From Pseudooceanicola marinus (lineage in GTDB: Bacteria > Pseudomonadota > Alphaproteobacteria > Rhodobacterales > Rhodobacteraceae): a stretch of 64,000 bases of DNA. The translations under genes and the position numbers were made by a program. This document shows, piece by piece, positions 10,363 to 18,643 of this stretch. Where the stretch lies: NCBI RefSeq assembly GCF_020177265.1, contig NZ_JAIVMC010000003.1, forward strand, positions 454,279-518,278, read 5' to 3'. Under the pieces are notes generated by a model. The model saw nothing but the letters and a program-made list of their open reading frames with translations, did not search any database and was not told the origin of the DNA. Within the stretch, counting starts at the first letter, position 1, and the number at the start of each line of letters is the position of its first letter.

Positions 10363-10690
10363 TTCGCGTTTCAGGGAGCAAGTCGTGACGCATGCGTCCG
10401 GCAGCCCCTGAACACTGACTCCCGGCGTGGTGTCGGCAGTGCAGTGCACCTCCGCTCTTCTCCCTGCCGCGTCATCTGTGGTCTTCGATCCTATCAAGAA
10501 CGGCGACCCGGCTCATTTCTGCTGTCTTCGACGCCTCCATCCCTGCGTGCGTCGTGCCCAGAGGCGCATAAGCAGGCGCTTAGGGTGGGCGAAAGCAGCG
10601 TGCGTGCAATCGACCCCATCCAAGAGAAGGGGCTTTCTGCGGATCAGCCGGGGCGACCTGCTGCCGGTGTCCAACGAAAGGATCCCTGAC
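10363..10690. other. Gene-free spacer, no feature recognised
   Basis: This 328-base stretch between the tRNA terminator and the PepSY gene contains open frames but none with a ribosome site and protein-like composition. It is less G+C-rich than the flanking genes and should contain the promoter of the PepSY/cytochrome b561 operon. Confidence 0.5.
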
Positions 10691-10948
10691 ATGAAACTGC
10701 TCGTGACCACCTGTGCCCTGGCGCTGGCCCCGCTGGCCGCCGCCGCCCTGCCGGCCGTCGGCGACAGGGTCGGCACCGATCCCGCCACCGCCACCACCGC
10801 GCTGGAGGCCGCCGGCTGCATGGCGCCCCGGTTCGAGGCCGAGGACGGCAAGATCGAGGCCAAGTGCCATGACGCCGAGATGCGGAAGTGGGAGATCTAC
10901 ATCGACCCGGAAAGCGGCCAGGTGGCCAGGGTGAAGGCAGATGACTGA
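10691..10948 (+). CDS. Small periplasmic PepSY-domain protein
   Basis: This 85-residue protein has a Sec signal peptide (MKLLVTTCALALAPLAAAAL) and a short PepSY-like domain ending GKIEAKCHDAEMRKWEIYIDPESGQV. Proteins of this type are found beside cytochrome b561 genes and are thought to act in the periplasm near them. Its last 8 bases overlap the cytochrome b561 start, so translation is probably coupled. Two cysteines (in GCMAPR and AKCHD) could form a disulfide. Confidence 0.85.
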   Translation: MKLLVTTCALALAPLAAAALPAVGDRVGTDPATATTALEAAGCMAPRFEAEDGKIEAKCHDAEMRKWEIYIDPESGQVARVKADD

Positions 10949-11582
10949 CGCCCGTCAGCCGGGGAAGGAGGGCGGGGCCGTCGCGCCGCCCGATCCCTGG
11001 GATCCGCTGGTGCGGGTCACCCACTGGCTGATCGCCCTGGCCGTACTGTTGAACGCTGTTCTGGACGAGGGGGGCTCGGCGCTTCATGTCTGGGTGGGCT
11101 GGATGGTGCTGGCGGTGCTGGCGATCCGGCTGCTCTGGGGCGTCATCGGGCCGGCTGAGGCGCGGTTCTCGGCCTTCCCGCCCGCGCCGCGCGCGGCCCT
11201 GCGCCACATGAAGGCGCTGCTGCGCGGTCGCCCGCGCGAGCACCGCTCTCACAATCCGGCGGGGGCGCTGATGGTCTATGCGCTCTGGGCCTGCCTGGCG
11301 CTGATTTCCGTCACCGGCCTGGTGATGACAGATGCCCGCAGCCCCGTGACCATCGCCGAGGAAAAGGCCGCCGTGGCCGCAGGTGACTGGTCGGTGCTTG
11401 CCTCTGCCGACGACAGGGCGGAGAATGGCGAGATCAAGGAAATCGCCGAGGAGGTGCATGAGGTGCTGGCCAATCTGTTGCTTCTGCTGGCGGCGGTCCA
11501 CGTGGCCGGGGTCGCGGTCGAAAGCCGCGCCCTGGGTCGCAACCTCCTGCGCCCGATGCTGACGGGATCGCGCCGGGGATGA
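10941..11582 (+). CDS. Cytochrome b561 family membrane protein
   Basis: This 213-residue inner-membrane diheme b-type cytochrome has four hydrophobic segments and the family histidines: VRVTHWLIALAVLLNA in TM1 (near residue 30), ALHVWVGWMVLAVLAIRL in TM2, and the pair HEVLANLLLLLAAVHVAGV in the last TM. It would pass electrons between quinol or a soluble donor and a periplasmic partner, possibly the PepSY protein upstream. The stop overlaps the start of the next gene by 4 bases. Confidence 0.92.
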   Translation: MTDARQPGKEGGAVAPPDPWDPLVRVTHWLIALAVLLNAVLDEGGSALHVWVGWMVLAVLAIRLLWGVIGPAEARFSAFPPAPRAALRHMKALLRGRPREHRSHNPAGALMVYALWACLALISVTGLVMTDARSPVTIAEEKAAVAAGDWSVLASADDRAENGEIKEIAEEVHEVLANLLLLLAAVHVAGVAVESRALGRNLLRPMLTGSRRG

Positions 11583-12094
11583 CCCTCGGCGCTGTCCCTC
11601 CCCGCGGGCCGCGCAGCGCGCGCCGATTCTCCGCCGCGCTGGCCGTCACCGTGGTCCTTCAGACCATGGCGGCGCTGTTCTTCGTGGCCGATGCCGTGGC
11701 GGACCTGGCAGAGGATCCGGCCGCCCCGCACAGCATCTTCGAGGCGCTGGTGGCGTTGGCACTGATCCTGGGCGTGGTCATGGGGGTCTGGCAATTGCGC
11801 CGGACCCTGGCGCAGATGCGGCAGCAGGAACGCGCCCTGGACACGGCGCGCGGATCTCTGGCGCAGGTGATCGAGGACCAGTTCGACGCCTGGAAGCTGA
11901 CGCCGGCGGAACGCGACGTGGGGCTGCTGGCGCTGAAGGGACTGGACGTGGCGGGCATCGCCGAGATCCGTGGCGCGGCCCAGGGCACGGTGCGGGCGCA
12001 GCTGACGCGGATCTATGCCAAGGCCGGGGTCAGCGGGCGGGCGCAGTTCGCCTCCTGGTTTGTCGAGGACCTGCTGGACCCCGACCCAAGTTGA
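11579..12094 (+). CDS. Membrane-anchored LuxR-type transcriptional regulator
   Basis: The product has 171 residues with two N-terminal transmembrane helices (about 20-42 and 50-72), a short coiled-coil linker and a C-terminal LuxR/CsgD-type helix-turn-helix (KLTPAERDVGLLALKGLDVAGIAEIRGAA, then AQLTRIYAKAGVSGRAQ). It is the third gene of the PepSY/cytochrome b561 operon with a 4-base overlap. Being membrane-tethered beside a redox cytochrome suggests it senses membrane or redox state, which is inference. Confidence 0.88.
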   Translation: MTLGAVPPRGPRSARRFSAALAVTVVLQTMAALFFVADAVADLAEDPAAPHSIFEALVALALILGVVMGVWQLRRTLAQMRQQERALDTARGSLAQVIEDQFDAWKLTPAERDVGLLALKGLDVAGIAEIRGAAQGTVRAQLTRIYAKAGVSGRAQFASWFVEDLLDPDPS

Positions 12095-12133
12095 TGGATG
12101 ACGGGCCGGGACGAACCGGCCGAAAGGACGATC

Positions 12134-13195
12134 ATGAAACGCAAGATACTTCGGACCCTCGGCGTGGCCTTCGCGCTGTTGCTGGTGCTGACCGCCGGGG
12201 AACAGCAGGTGTTCCGCTTCGGCGCGGATGAGGCCCGGGCTGCCATTCTTGGCGATTTTCCGGCCCGCGATGACCGCGCAACCCCGCAGCAGGTGCTGGA
12301 CCAGGTGGTCGGGCAGGGCGACCGGCTGACCCTGTTGGCCGCGGGCGACGTGGCCGAATGCGGGCGGAAGGATACCCTCGGCCAGGTCTGGCCCGCGCTG
12401 ACCTACGACCTGGGCCTGCCGGTCGAAGTGGATCGGGACGGGGCCGGGGCGCTGCAGACCGCCGCCCTCGCAGACCTCTATCCCGACGACCTCGTTCTGG
12501 GGCTGGGAGATCTGGCCTACCGCCGTGGCACGCGGGCGGAGTTCGACACCTGTTTCGACCCGCTCTGGGGCGCGCTGGCGCCGCGCCTGCTGCCGACACC
12601 GGGCAATCATGAGTATCGGGTGCCGGGCGCCAACGGTTATTATGAATACTGGGGGCAACAGGCGGGCGCGGACCGCACGGGCCACTATGCGCTGACATGG
12701 CGCAACTGGCTGTTGCTGTCGCTGAACTCGGAAGATGACGCCGACGAGGGCTCCGCGCAGCGCGCCTGGCTGGATGCCCAGCTGTCGGCGCACCCCGATG
12801 CCTGCGTTTTGGCCTATTTCCACAAGCCGGCCTGGTCGCTGCGGGACCGCCCGGGCAGCGAGGCGGCGCGGGCACTCTTCGCCCGGCTGGAGGAAGCTGG
12901 TGCGACCGCGGTGCTGAACGGGCACAATCACTTCTATGAACGTACGCGGCCCCTGGATGCGGCGGGGCAGCCGGTGGCGGACGGGCTGATCGGCTTCACC
13001 ATCGGTGTGGGCGGAGAGACGAGCCACGCCACACCGGCAAAGGCCAGCACCGCGCGCGCCGTCTTCGGGGAAACCGGGCTGCTGCGTCTGACACTGGGGC
13101 AGGACAGCCTCGGCTGGGACTTCCTGTCGGCGGGTGGCGGTAAGGATCTGGACAGCGGCGTGATCCCCTGTCGCGCGCGCGGGCAGGACGCCTGA
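12134..13195 (+). CDS. Exported metallophosphoesterase
   Basis: This 353-residue protein has an N-terminal signal/anchor (ILRTLGVAFALLLVLTAG) and the calcineurin-like metal-binding motifs in order: AAGDVAECG, GLGDLAYRRG, TPGNHEYR, AYFHKPAW and NGHNHFYERT. These fit the purple-acid-phosphatase/alkaline phosphodiesterase-like group acting outside the cytoplasm. Start at 12134 is chosen because GAAAGGA lies upstream; the longer frame adds 12 poor codons. The substrate is unknown. Confidence 0.9.
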   Translation: MKRKILRTLGVAFALLLVLTAGEQQVFRFGADEARAAILGDFPARDDRATPQQVLDQVVGQGDRLTLLAAGDVAECGRKDTLGQVWPALTYDLGLPVEVDRDGAGALQTAALADLYPDDLVLGLGDLAYRRGTRAEFDTCFDPLWGALAPRLLPTPGNHEYRVPGANGYYEYWGQQAGADRTGHYALTWRNWLLLSLNSEDDADEGSAQRAWLDAQLSAHPDACVLAYFHKPAWSLRDRPGSEAARALFARLEEAGATAVLNGHNHFYERTRPLDAAGQPVADGLIGFTIGVGGETSHATPAKASTARAVFGETGLLRLTLGQDSLGWDFLSAGGGKDLDSGVIPCRARGQDA

Positions 13196-13251
13196 GCGTG
13201 GGCTGGGCCTGGGCGCAGGGCTGGTTCCCGGAAAGGGGGGCGGACATGAAA

Positions 13252-13281
13252 AGGGTCCGGGACCAACTGGCCCCGGACCTT
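13252..13281. terminator. Bidirectional terminator between convergent genes
   Basis: Stem GGTCCGGG (13254-13261) with CCCGGACC (13272-13279), extended by two weaker pairs, lies between the ends of the plus-strand phosphoesterase and the minus-strand cupin gene. Confidence 0.75.
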
Positions 13282-13321
13282 GCCGGAAGTCGGCCGGACC
13301 CGAGGGGCCGGCCAGGGGCGC

Positions 13322-13717
13322 TCAGGCGCCGTATTCTTCGTCGGTGACCTTTTCCATCCAGGTGACGGGGGAGCCGTCGATGCTTTCCTGGATGGCGATG
13401 TGGCTCATGGCGTTCTCGGGGGAGGCGCCGTGCCAGTGCTTTTCGCCGGCGGGGAAGAAGACCACGTCGCCCATGGTCACTTCCTCGATCGGGCCACCTT
13501 CGCGCTGCACCCAGCCACGGCCGTAGGTGATGATGATGGTCTGGCCCGCCGGGTGGGTGTGCCAGGCGGTGCGGGCGCCGGGCTCGAAGGTCACATGGGC
13601 GCCGGAGGTGCGGCCCGGTTCATCGGCCTGGAACATCATCTCCAGCCGGACGGTGCCGGAAAAGGTCTCTTCGGGGCCGGGCATCGAGGGATTGCTGCCG
13701 CAACGAATGATTTTCAT
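13322..13717 (-). CDS. Cupin-domain protein
   Basis: A cytosolic single-domain cupin of 131 residues with the metal-binding pattern [14 protein letters not shown] (near 51-66) and [11 protein letters not shown] (near 90-100). It ends VTDEEYGA, almost identical to the end of the exported cupin at 17314-17760, so the two are paralogues. Last gene of the run CMD protein, oxidoreductase, cupin. AAGGAGAAG precedes the ATG at 13717. Cupins of this group often sit with carboxymuconolactone decarboxylase-like genes; the reaction is not known. Confidence 0.9.
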   Translation of the reverse strand: MKIIRCGSNPSMPGPEETFSGTVRLEMMFQADEPGRTSGAHVTFEPGARTAWHTHPAGQTIIITYGRGWVQREGGPIEEVTMGDVVFFPAGEKHWHGASPENAMSHIAIQESIDGSPVTWMEKVTDEEYGA

Positions 13718-13761
13718 TTTTCTTCTCCTTGGTCTGTGGGCTGTCCGTCGGCGCGAGGCTC

Positions 13762-14397
13762 TCAGGACAACTTGTCGAAATTGTAAATCAGGGCCGGGCC
13801 GCCGGGCTGGACGTAGGCCAGCTCGACCGTCGCCATGGCGAAGGGTTCGATATAGCGCCCGTTGCGCAGCCCGCCTGCTTCCAGTGGCTCGAAGCCGATA
13901 TCGCGGATCAGGGCGCCGGCCTCCTGCTTGGCCCCGGCATCGTCGCCGTAGGTCAGGACCTGGGGCGCCGGTGCCTGGCCCTTGCGATCGAACACCGGGC
14001 GGAAGCTCTCGGAAGGGGTGGTGTTGAAGCATGACACCCAGCGGGCGCCGGGACGCATCCGCGCCAGTTCCTCGGCACCGGAGGAGGTCCGGCCGACCAC
14101 AAGGTCACGGTTCTGCTCATCCAGCGGCACGCAGCAGTTCAGCACCAGCTGCCCGTCCAGATCGCCCGCCTGGTCCAGCACGTCTTCGACGCGCGACCAG
14201 TGCACGGCCAAAAGCAGGGCATCAGCGTCACGTACGGCCTCGGCGACGGAGCCGCTGCGGCCTCCCGCGTCACGTGCAAGCCGGTCGAGTTTCGACTGGC
14301 TGCGGGAATAGGCGAAGGTCACCTCGTGGCCGCAGCTCGCCCAGAGCGTGCCCAGTTTGGCGCCCATCAGGCCGGATCCGAGAATGCCGATCTTCAT
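13762..14397 (-). CDS. NADP-dependent oxidoreductase, F420-dependent NADP reductase-like
   Basis: The 211-residue protein begins [19 protein letters not shown], a Rossmann dinucleotide-binding motif (GxGxxG) of the NADP_Rdtase_F420 family, with YSRSQSK after beta-2 that fits NADP phosphate binding. The C-terminal half ([20 protein letters not shown]) matches the family. It is 44 bases upstream of the cupin gene and downstream of the CMD gene. Many members do not use F420, so the cofactor partner is open. Confidence 0.88.
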   Translation of the reverse strand: MKIGILGSGLMGAKLGTLWASCGHEVTFAYSRSQSKLDRLARDAGGRSGSVAEAVRDADALLLAVHWSRVEDVLDQAGDLDGQLVLNCCVPLDEQNRDLVVGRTSSGAEELARMRPGARWVSCFNTTPSESFRPVFDRKGQAPAPQVLTYGDDAGAKQEAGALIRDIGFEPLEAGGLRNGRYIEPFAMATVELAYVQPGGPALIYNFDKLS

Positions 14398-14461
14398 TGC
14401 TAACTGCTCCTTGAAGGGGGGGAGGGCCGGACATTTCGTCCGGCCCACCAGTCTGTCTGTC

Positions 14462-15226
14462 TTATTCGGCGCGGCTGGCGAAAACCTCTTTCGCCACCGG
14501 CATGGCCGAAAAGACCTTGGGCCAACCGGCGTAGAAGGCCAGGTGCGACAGCATCGCGCCCGCTTCTTCCTGGGTCAGGCCGTTGTCCATGGCGCGGTTC
14601 AGGTGGAAGGTCATCTGTTCGGGCTGACCGGCGGCGATCAGGGCGGCCACGGTGACCATCGAACGGTCACGCGGCTCCAGCGCCGGGCGCAGCCACATGT
14701 CGAGGAACAGCAGCTCCTCGGTGGTGTCCACGACACCCTGGCTGACATTGCCGTAGTTGTCCTGCACCATGGTCTGGCGGGCGTCTTCGCTTTCCTGATC
14801 CAGCGGCAGCATCTCTTCCGGCTCGACCGCGGGCAGGTCCTCGGCGGTAATGCCGCGGGCCTCGTAGACCGGCGCCATGGCTTCGGCTGCGGCAGTGGCA
14901 TTGCCCCAGCCGGTGTAGAAGGCCAGGTGGGTGATGGTTTCCGACAGTTCCGCCGGGGTCACGCCGGCGTCCAGCGCCAGTGCCACGTAGGAGCCCAGGT
15001 TCTCGGTCTCGTGACGGGTCATCAGCGCGGCGAAGGTGACCAGCGCACGGTCCCGCATCGACATGGCCTCGCCGCTCCAGACGGAGCCGAAAAGATCGTC
15101 GGTGGAATAGGCCTGCAGGGCGGGGGCCACCTGGCCCACGGCGTCGGGCAGGGTGGTCTCAAGCTCCTGTGCGGAAGCACCGGAGGCGAGCAGGGCGAGG
15201 GCAGAGGCGGCAAGACGGGTCTTCAT
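14462..15226 (-). CDS. Exported protein with two carboxymuconolactone decarboxylase domains
   Basis: This 254-residue protein has a signal peptide (MKTRLAASALALLASGASA) and two AhpD/CMD-like repeats: DRALVTFAALMTRHETENL with THLAFYTGWGNATAA, then DRSMVTVAALIAAGQPEQM with SHLAFYAGWPKVF. Neither repeat has the CxxC of AhpD, so a peroxidase role is unlikely. Presence of a Sec signal places it in the periplasm. A LysR-type box lies 85 bases upstream of its start. Confidence 0.88.
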   Translation of the reverse strand: MKTRLAASALALLASGASAQELETTLPDAVGQVAPALQAYSTDDLFGSVWSGEAMSMRDRALVTFAALMTRHETENLGSYVALALDAGVTPAELSETITHLAFYTGWGNATAAAEAMAPVYEARGITAEDLPAVEPEEMLPLDQESEDARQTMVQDNYGNVSQGVVDTTEELLFLDMWLRPALEPRDRSMVTVAALIAAGQPEQMTFHLNRAMDNGLTQEEAGAMLSHLAFYAGWPKVFSAMPVAKEVFASRAE

Positions 15227-15310
15227 GGAAAACTCCTTTGATGTCGATGTCGTACCTCTGATCTGGGGTTGTGGCCCTCTGTCTCAATGCGCCGGGACAG
15301 CAGCCCACTC

Positions 15311-15325
15311 ATGAGGGGATTTCAT
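15311..15325. promoter_or_regulatory. LysR-type box upstream of the CMD gene
   Basis: ATGAG-GGGAT-TTCAT matches the T-N11-A LysR box and the two better copies at 17876 and 17966 (ATGAG-N5-CTCAT), with one mismatch. It lies between the end of the LysR gene and the CMD gene start. Confidence 0.5.
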
Positions 15326-15331
15326 CAATCC

Positions 15332-16261
15332 TCAGCGCCGGACGCGCAGGGCGTCCAGCACCACCTCGAAGGCCGACGACGGGCGCTGCCGCGAGGGGTA
15401 GTAGAGGTGGAAGCCGGGGAAGGCGGGGGAGTAATCGCCCAGGCACATCTGCAACCGGCCGTCGGCCAGCTCGGCCTCGACCATCTTGTCGGGCACCAGA
15501 GCCAGGCCGTGCCCGTCCATCGCGGCGCGCAGCACAGGGCCGATGGTATTGAAACAGGCCTGCCCCTGGACCTTGACCCGGATCTCGGTCCCGTCCTTCT
15601 CTTCGAATTCCCAGGCGTAGAGGGCGCCGTGGGTGGTCAGGCGCAGGTTGATGCAGGCGTGATCCGACAGGTCCTGCGGCGTCTGGGGGACGCCCGCGCG
15701 TTCGAAATACTCGGGCGTGCCGACGCAGACCATGCGTTCGTCCGGGCCGATGCGCATGGCGATCATCCCGTCGCTGACCTGGTCGCCGTACCGCACCCCC
15801 GCATCGCATTGCGAGCTGGCCAGGTCGGTGAAGCCGTAGTCGACCACCAGTTCCACGTTCACCGCCGGGTATTCCTTCAGCACCGGCGACAGTTTCGGCC
15901 AGAGGATGTAGTCGATGGCGTAATCGGTGGCGACGATCCGCACCGTGCCCGTGGGCTGGTCGCGCGAGTCGTTCAGCGCCTGAAGCCGGGCCTCGATCTT
16001 CTCCAGGCAGGGGTTCAGCGTCGCCAGCAGGTCTTCGCCTTCCAGTGTCGGCGCGACGGACCGGGTGGTGCGGGTCAGCAGGCGCAGGCCCAGCCGTTCC
16101 TCCAGCCCCTTGATGGTGTGGCTCAGCGCCGATTGCGACACGTTCAGACGTGCGGCGGCACGGGTAAAGCTGCGCTCTTCGGCCACGGCGGCCAGCGCAA
16201 TGAGATCGTTAATGTTTTCGCGAAGCATCTGAGAGGCCTTGATCTGGGAACCGATGATCAT
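15332..16261 (-). CDS. LysR-family transcriptional regulator
   Basis: This 309-residue LysR regulator has a helix-turn-helix at about 15-75 (ERSFTRAAARLNVSQSALS) and a full effector-binding domain (DYAIDYILWPKLSPVLKEYP, CVGTPEYFERAGVPQ). It resembles the AaeR/DsdC-like Gram-negative group that controls cupin/oxidoreductase clusters. I chose the ATG at 16261 because GAGAGG lies 8 bases upstream; an ATG at 16228 (MLRENINDL) is the alternative. It sits between two minus-strand runs of metabolic genes and is the likely owner of the ATGAG-N5-CTCAT boxes nearby. Confidence 0.92.
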   Translation of the reverse strand: MIIGSQIKASQMLRENINDLIALAAVAEERSFTRAAARLNVSQSALSHTIKGLEERLGLRLLTRTTRSVAPTLEGEDLLATLNPCLEKIEARLQALNDSRDQPTGTVRIVATDYAIDYILWPKLSPVLKEYPAVNVELVVDYGFTDLASSQCDAGVRYGDQVSDGMIAMRIGPDERMVCVGTPEYFERAGVPQTPQDLSDHACINLRLTTHGALYAWEFEEKDGTEIRVKVQGQACFNTIGPVLRAAMDGHGLALVPDKMVEAELADGRLQMCLGDYSPAFPGFHLYYPSRQRPSSAFEVVLDALRVRR

Positions 16262-16276
16262 CCGGTGGCCTCTCAG
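16229..16276 (-). promoter_or_regulatory. Inverted repeat around the LysR translation start
   Basis: CTGAGAGGCC (16229-16238) and GGCCTCTCAG (16267-16276) form a perfect 10-bp inverted repeat 28 bases apart. On the minus strand the first-transcribed arm contains the ribosome site GAGAGG, so it could be an autoregulatory operator or a hairpin hiding that site. Confidence 0.4.
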
Positions 16277-16307
16277 TCTATCTGGGGCGAGGGGGGGAGG
16301 TCCAACG

Positions 16308-17327
16308 CTATTCTGACCCAGGGTCAATTCGGAGCAGGGCGTCGTCCGAGGCCCCGTCGCGGCGCGGCGAGCGGTTGGTGGTGATCGCCAGGATCTGACC
16401 GTCGCGCAGGGCGATGTCGCGGGTCCGCTGGCCAAGGTCATGGGCCTCGCTGACCGTGCCGTCGGGCATGATACGCAGGATCCCCTGGGTCCGCAGACCC
16501 GCCAGAAGCAGATGCCCCTCCGCCCAGGCCAGCCCGGAAGGCGCCCAGGTGCTGCGGCCCGAATGGGCCAGGGGCGGGATCATGCCGTCAGCGGTTTCAT
16601 CCCCTTGAACCAGCGGCCAGCCGTAGTTGCCGCCCGGCACGATCCGGTTCACTTCGTCGTGACCAGACTGGCCGTGTTCGGCGGCATAGAGCTGTCCGTC
16701 GTCATCCCAGGCCAGACCCTGCGGGTTGCGGTGGCCCAGCGAATAGACCGGCGAGCCGGGGAACGGGTTGTCGTCCGGCACCGCACCCTCGGGCGTTAGG
16801 CGCAGGATCTTGCCCGCCAGGCTGTCCATGTCCTGCGGCCGGGCGCGGTTCTCGGTCCAGCCGGTGGTGACATAAAGCATCCCGTCCGGACCAAAGCCCA
16901 GGCGCCCGCCATTGTAGAGCGGATGGCCCGGGATGCCGTCCAGCAGGACGCGCGTCTCGCGCCAGACCTCGCCGTCCAGCGCGATCTCGAGCACCCGGTT
17001 CTGCCGGGCCTCCGGGCTGCCGACATGCTGGTAGACCACGGCGCGGCGGGTCTCAGTGAAATCGGGGCGCAGGGCGAGGCCCAGAAGGCCACCGCCGCGG
17101 TCGTTGAGGGTGGGCACGGAGGTCTCCACCGGCATGCGGCTGAAGGTGGTCCCATCGAAGAGGCCAAGGGTGCCGGCCTTCTCAGTGATGTAGATGTCAT
17201 CGCCCGCGGTCGCGATCGACCAGGGATAATCCAGCCCGTCCAGAACGGTTTCGCTGGCCTGCGGGGAGGCTGGCAGCAGCAAGGCCGCTGCCAGCGCCGC
17301 CAGCCCGAGGGGCTTAGTCGGCTGCAT
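16308..17327 (-). CDS. PQQ-dependent sugar (aldose/sorbosone-type) dehydrogenase
   Basis: The 339-residue protein has a signal peptide (GLAALAAALLLPASPQAS) and a six-bladed beta-propeller of the soluble glucose/aldose sugar dehydrogenase family: LDYPWSIATAGDDIYITEKAG, GGGLLGLALRPDF, and YSLGHRNPQGLAWDDDGQLYAAEHGQ-x-DEVNRI, which carries PQQ- and calcium-binding residues. It would oxidise sugars in the periplasm. Its first 14 bases overlap the end of the cupin gene. The distance to the LysR start is 46 bases. Confidence 0.9.
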   Translation of the reverse strand: MQPTKPLGLAALAAALLLPASPQASETVLDGLDYPWSIATAGDDIYITEKAGTLGLFDGTTFSRMPVETSVPTLNDRGGGLLGLALRPDFTETRRAVVYQHVGSPEARQNRVLEIALDGEVWRETRVLLDGIPGHPLYNGGRLGFGPDGMLYVTTGWTENRARPQDMDSLAGKILRLTPEGAVPDDNPFPGSPVYSLGHRNPQGLAWDDDGQLYAAEHGQSGHDEVNRIVPGGNYGWPLVQGDETADGMIPPLAHSGRSTWAPSGLAWAEGHLLLAGLRTQGILRIMPDGTVSEAHDLGQRTRDIALRDGQILAITTNRSPRRDGASDDALLRIDPGSE

Positions 17328-17760
17328 ATTCTTCGTCCGTGACCAGCTCACCCCAGTTCACGCCCTTCTGGACGGCGTAGTGGGTGACGGAGGTCTCATC
17401 GGTGGCGCCGTGCCAGTGATCGACCCCCGGCGGGGCCCAGACCACATCGCCGGCACGCATGATCTGTTTCGGCTGACCGCGTTCCTGCACCCAGCCGGTG
17501 CCCTTGGTGACGATCAGCATCTGGCCTTCGTCATGGGTGTGCCAGGCGGACCGGGCGCCGGGCAGGAAGGTCACTTCGCCGATGCTGACGTCGCCGATCT
17601 CAGGCGGGACCACCGGGGCGACATAGGCCGTGCCGGCGAAGGTGTCCGAGCTGCCGATCTGGCCGGGGCGATCTTCGGCGCGGGTGATCTCCAGTGATTG
17701 TGCCGAGGCGGCGGCCGGGGCGGCCAGTGCCAGGGCAAGGGCGAGGGGGGCGAGTTTCAT
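17314..17760 (-). CDS. Exported cupin-domain protein
   Basis: A periplasmic cupin of 148 residues with signal peptide ([21 protein letters not shown]) and metal motifs [10 protein letters not shown] and [11 protein letters not shown]. It is a paralogue of the cytosolic cupin at 13322-13717 and shares its VTDEEY ending. It is the first gene of a minus-strand run with the sugar dehydrogenase. AGGAGACGACC lies before the ATG at 17760. Confidence 0.9.
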   Translation of the reverse strand: MKLAPLALALALAAPAAASAQSLEITRAEDRPGQIGSSDTFAGTAYVAPVVPPEIGDVSIGEVTFLPGARSAWHTHDEGQMLIVTKGTGWVQERGQPKQIMRAGDVVWAPPGVDHWHGATDETSVTHYAVQKGVNWGELVTDEEYAAD

Positions 17761-17875
17761 GGTCGTCTCCTTCATGTGGGGGACCCCGTGGTCCCGACCC
17801 GGGGGATCCGGGCCTGTGGGACAGCAGATAGGATAGAGGGGCTATCGGTTAATGCCGCATGCGCCGGACACATCC

Positions 17876-17980
17876 ATGAGCGACCCTCATCAGTTCGTGC
17901 GCGTATGCGGGGCGCAAGGGAACCCGCCATCGCAGAATGATCGACATAGCGGCGGCAGGCGATTGATGAGTGCGCCTCAT
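17876..17980. promoter_or_regulatory. Two LysR-type boxes in a divergent promoter region
   Basis: The 300-base gap between the cupin gene (minus) and the cyclophilin-like gene (plus) contains two copies of ATGAG-N5-CTCAT: 17876-17890 (spacer CGACC) and 17966-17980 (spacer TGCGC), 90 bases apart. Each fits the T-N11-A rule. They are the best candidates for binding by the LysR protein encoded at 15332-16261. No gene lies in the gap. Confidence 0.65.
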
Positions 17981-18060
17981 GAGTGGCAGTTCCGGCCCGG
18001 CTCTTCCCCTTGCCGCGATCCCGGCTAGATGCTGTCCTGTCCGAAGAGGAGACCGCCGGG

Positions 18061-18513
18061 ATGATGCGCCGTGGCTTCATTGCCTTGCTGGCAGCGGCCA
18101 GCCTTCTGCAGGTGATCCCGGGGGGCCCTGCCATTGCCCAAACTGCGAAAGAGGGTGCCATGACCAAGATCACGATCACCGTGGGCGACGATGTTCTGAC
18201 CGCGACGCTGGATGACAGTGCTGCCGGCCGCGATTTCGTCGCCATGATGCCCATGGACCTGGAACTCAGCGACTTCCACGGCATTGAGAAGGTGGCTGAT
18301 CTGCCGCGCAAGCTGGACACCACCGGTGCCCCGGCCAGCTACAAGCCCGAAACCGGGGACATCACGCTTTACGCGCCCTGGGGCAACCTGGCGATCTTCT
18401 ACAAGCCCTTCCAGTCCTCGCGGGGGCTGGTCCGGCTGGGGGCCTTCGACGGCCCGCTGGACGCCTTGCTGCAGGATGGCAGCTACACCGCCCGCTTCGA
18501 ACTGGCGGACTGA
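18061..18513 (+). CDS. Cyclophilin-like fold protein, exported
   Basis: The 150-residue protein has a hydrophobic leader ([20 protein letters not shown]) followed by a domain of the bacterial cyclophilin-like family: [24 protein letters not shown], then [27 protein letters not shown]. The family fold resembles cyclophilin but lacks a shown isomerase activity. It is the first gene of a plus-strand group with an SDR and a hydrolase and starts opposite the exported cupin, with two LysR boxes between. Confidence 0.85.
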   Translation: MMRRGFIALLAAASLLQVIPGGPAIAQTAKEGAMTKITITVGDDVLTATLDDSAAGRDFVAMMPMDLELSDFHGIEKVADLPRKLDTTGAPASYKPETGDITLYAPWGNLAIFYKPFQSSRGLVRLGAFDGPLDALLQDGSYTARFELAD

Positions 18514-18643
18514 CCCGCGCCGGGCGTCTGGCCCGGGAAATGACACTTCAAAACGCCCCGAGGCGCCGCCCATGCGTGCGGCTCAGGGCGTCCTGCGGCC
18601 CGCAGTAAGGCGTGGCCGCACCAAAGAGAAAGGACCAACCGAC

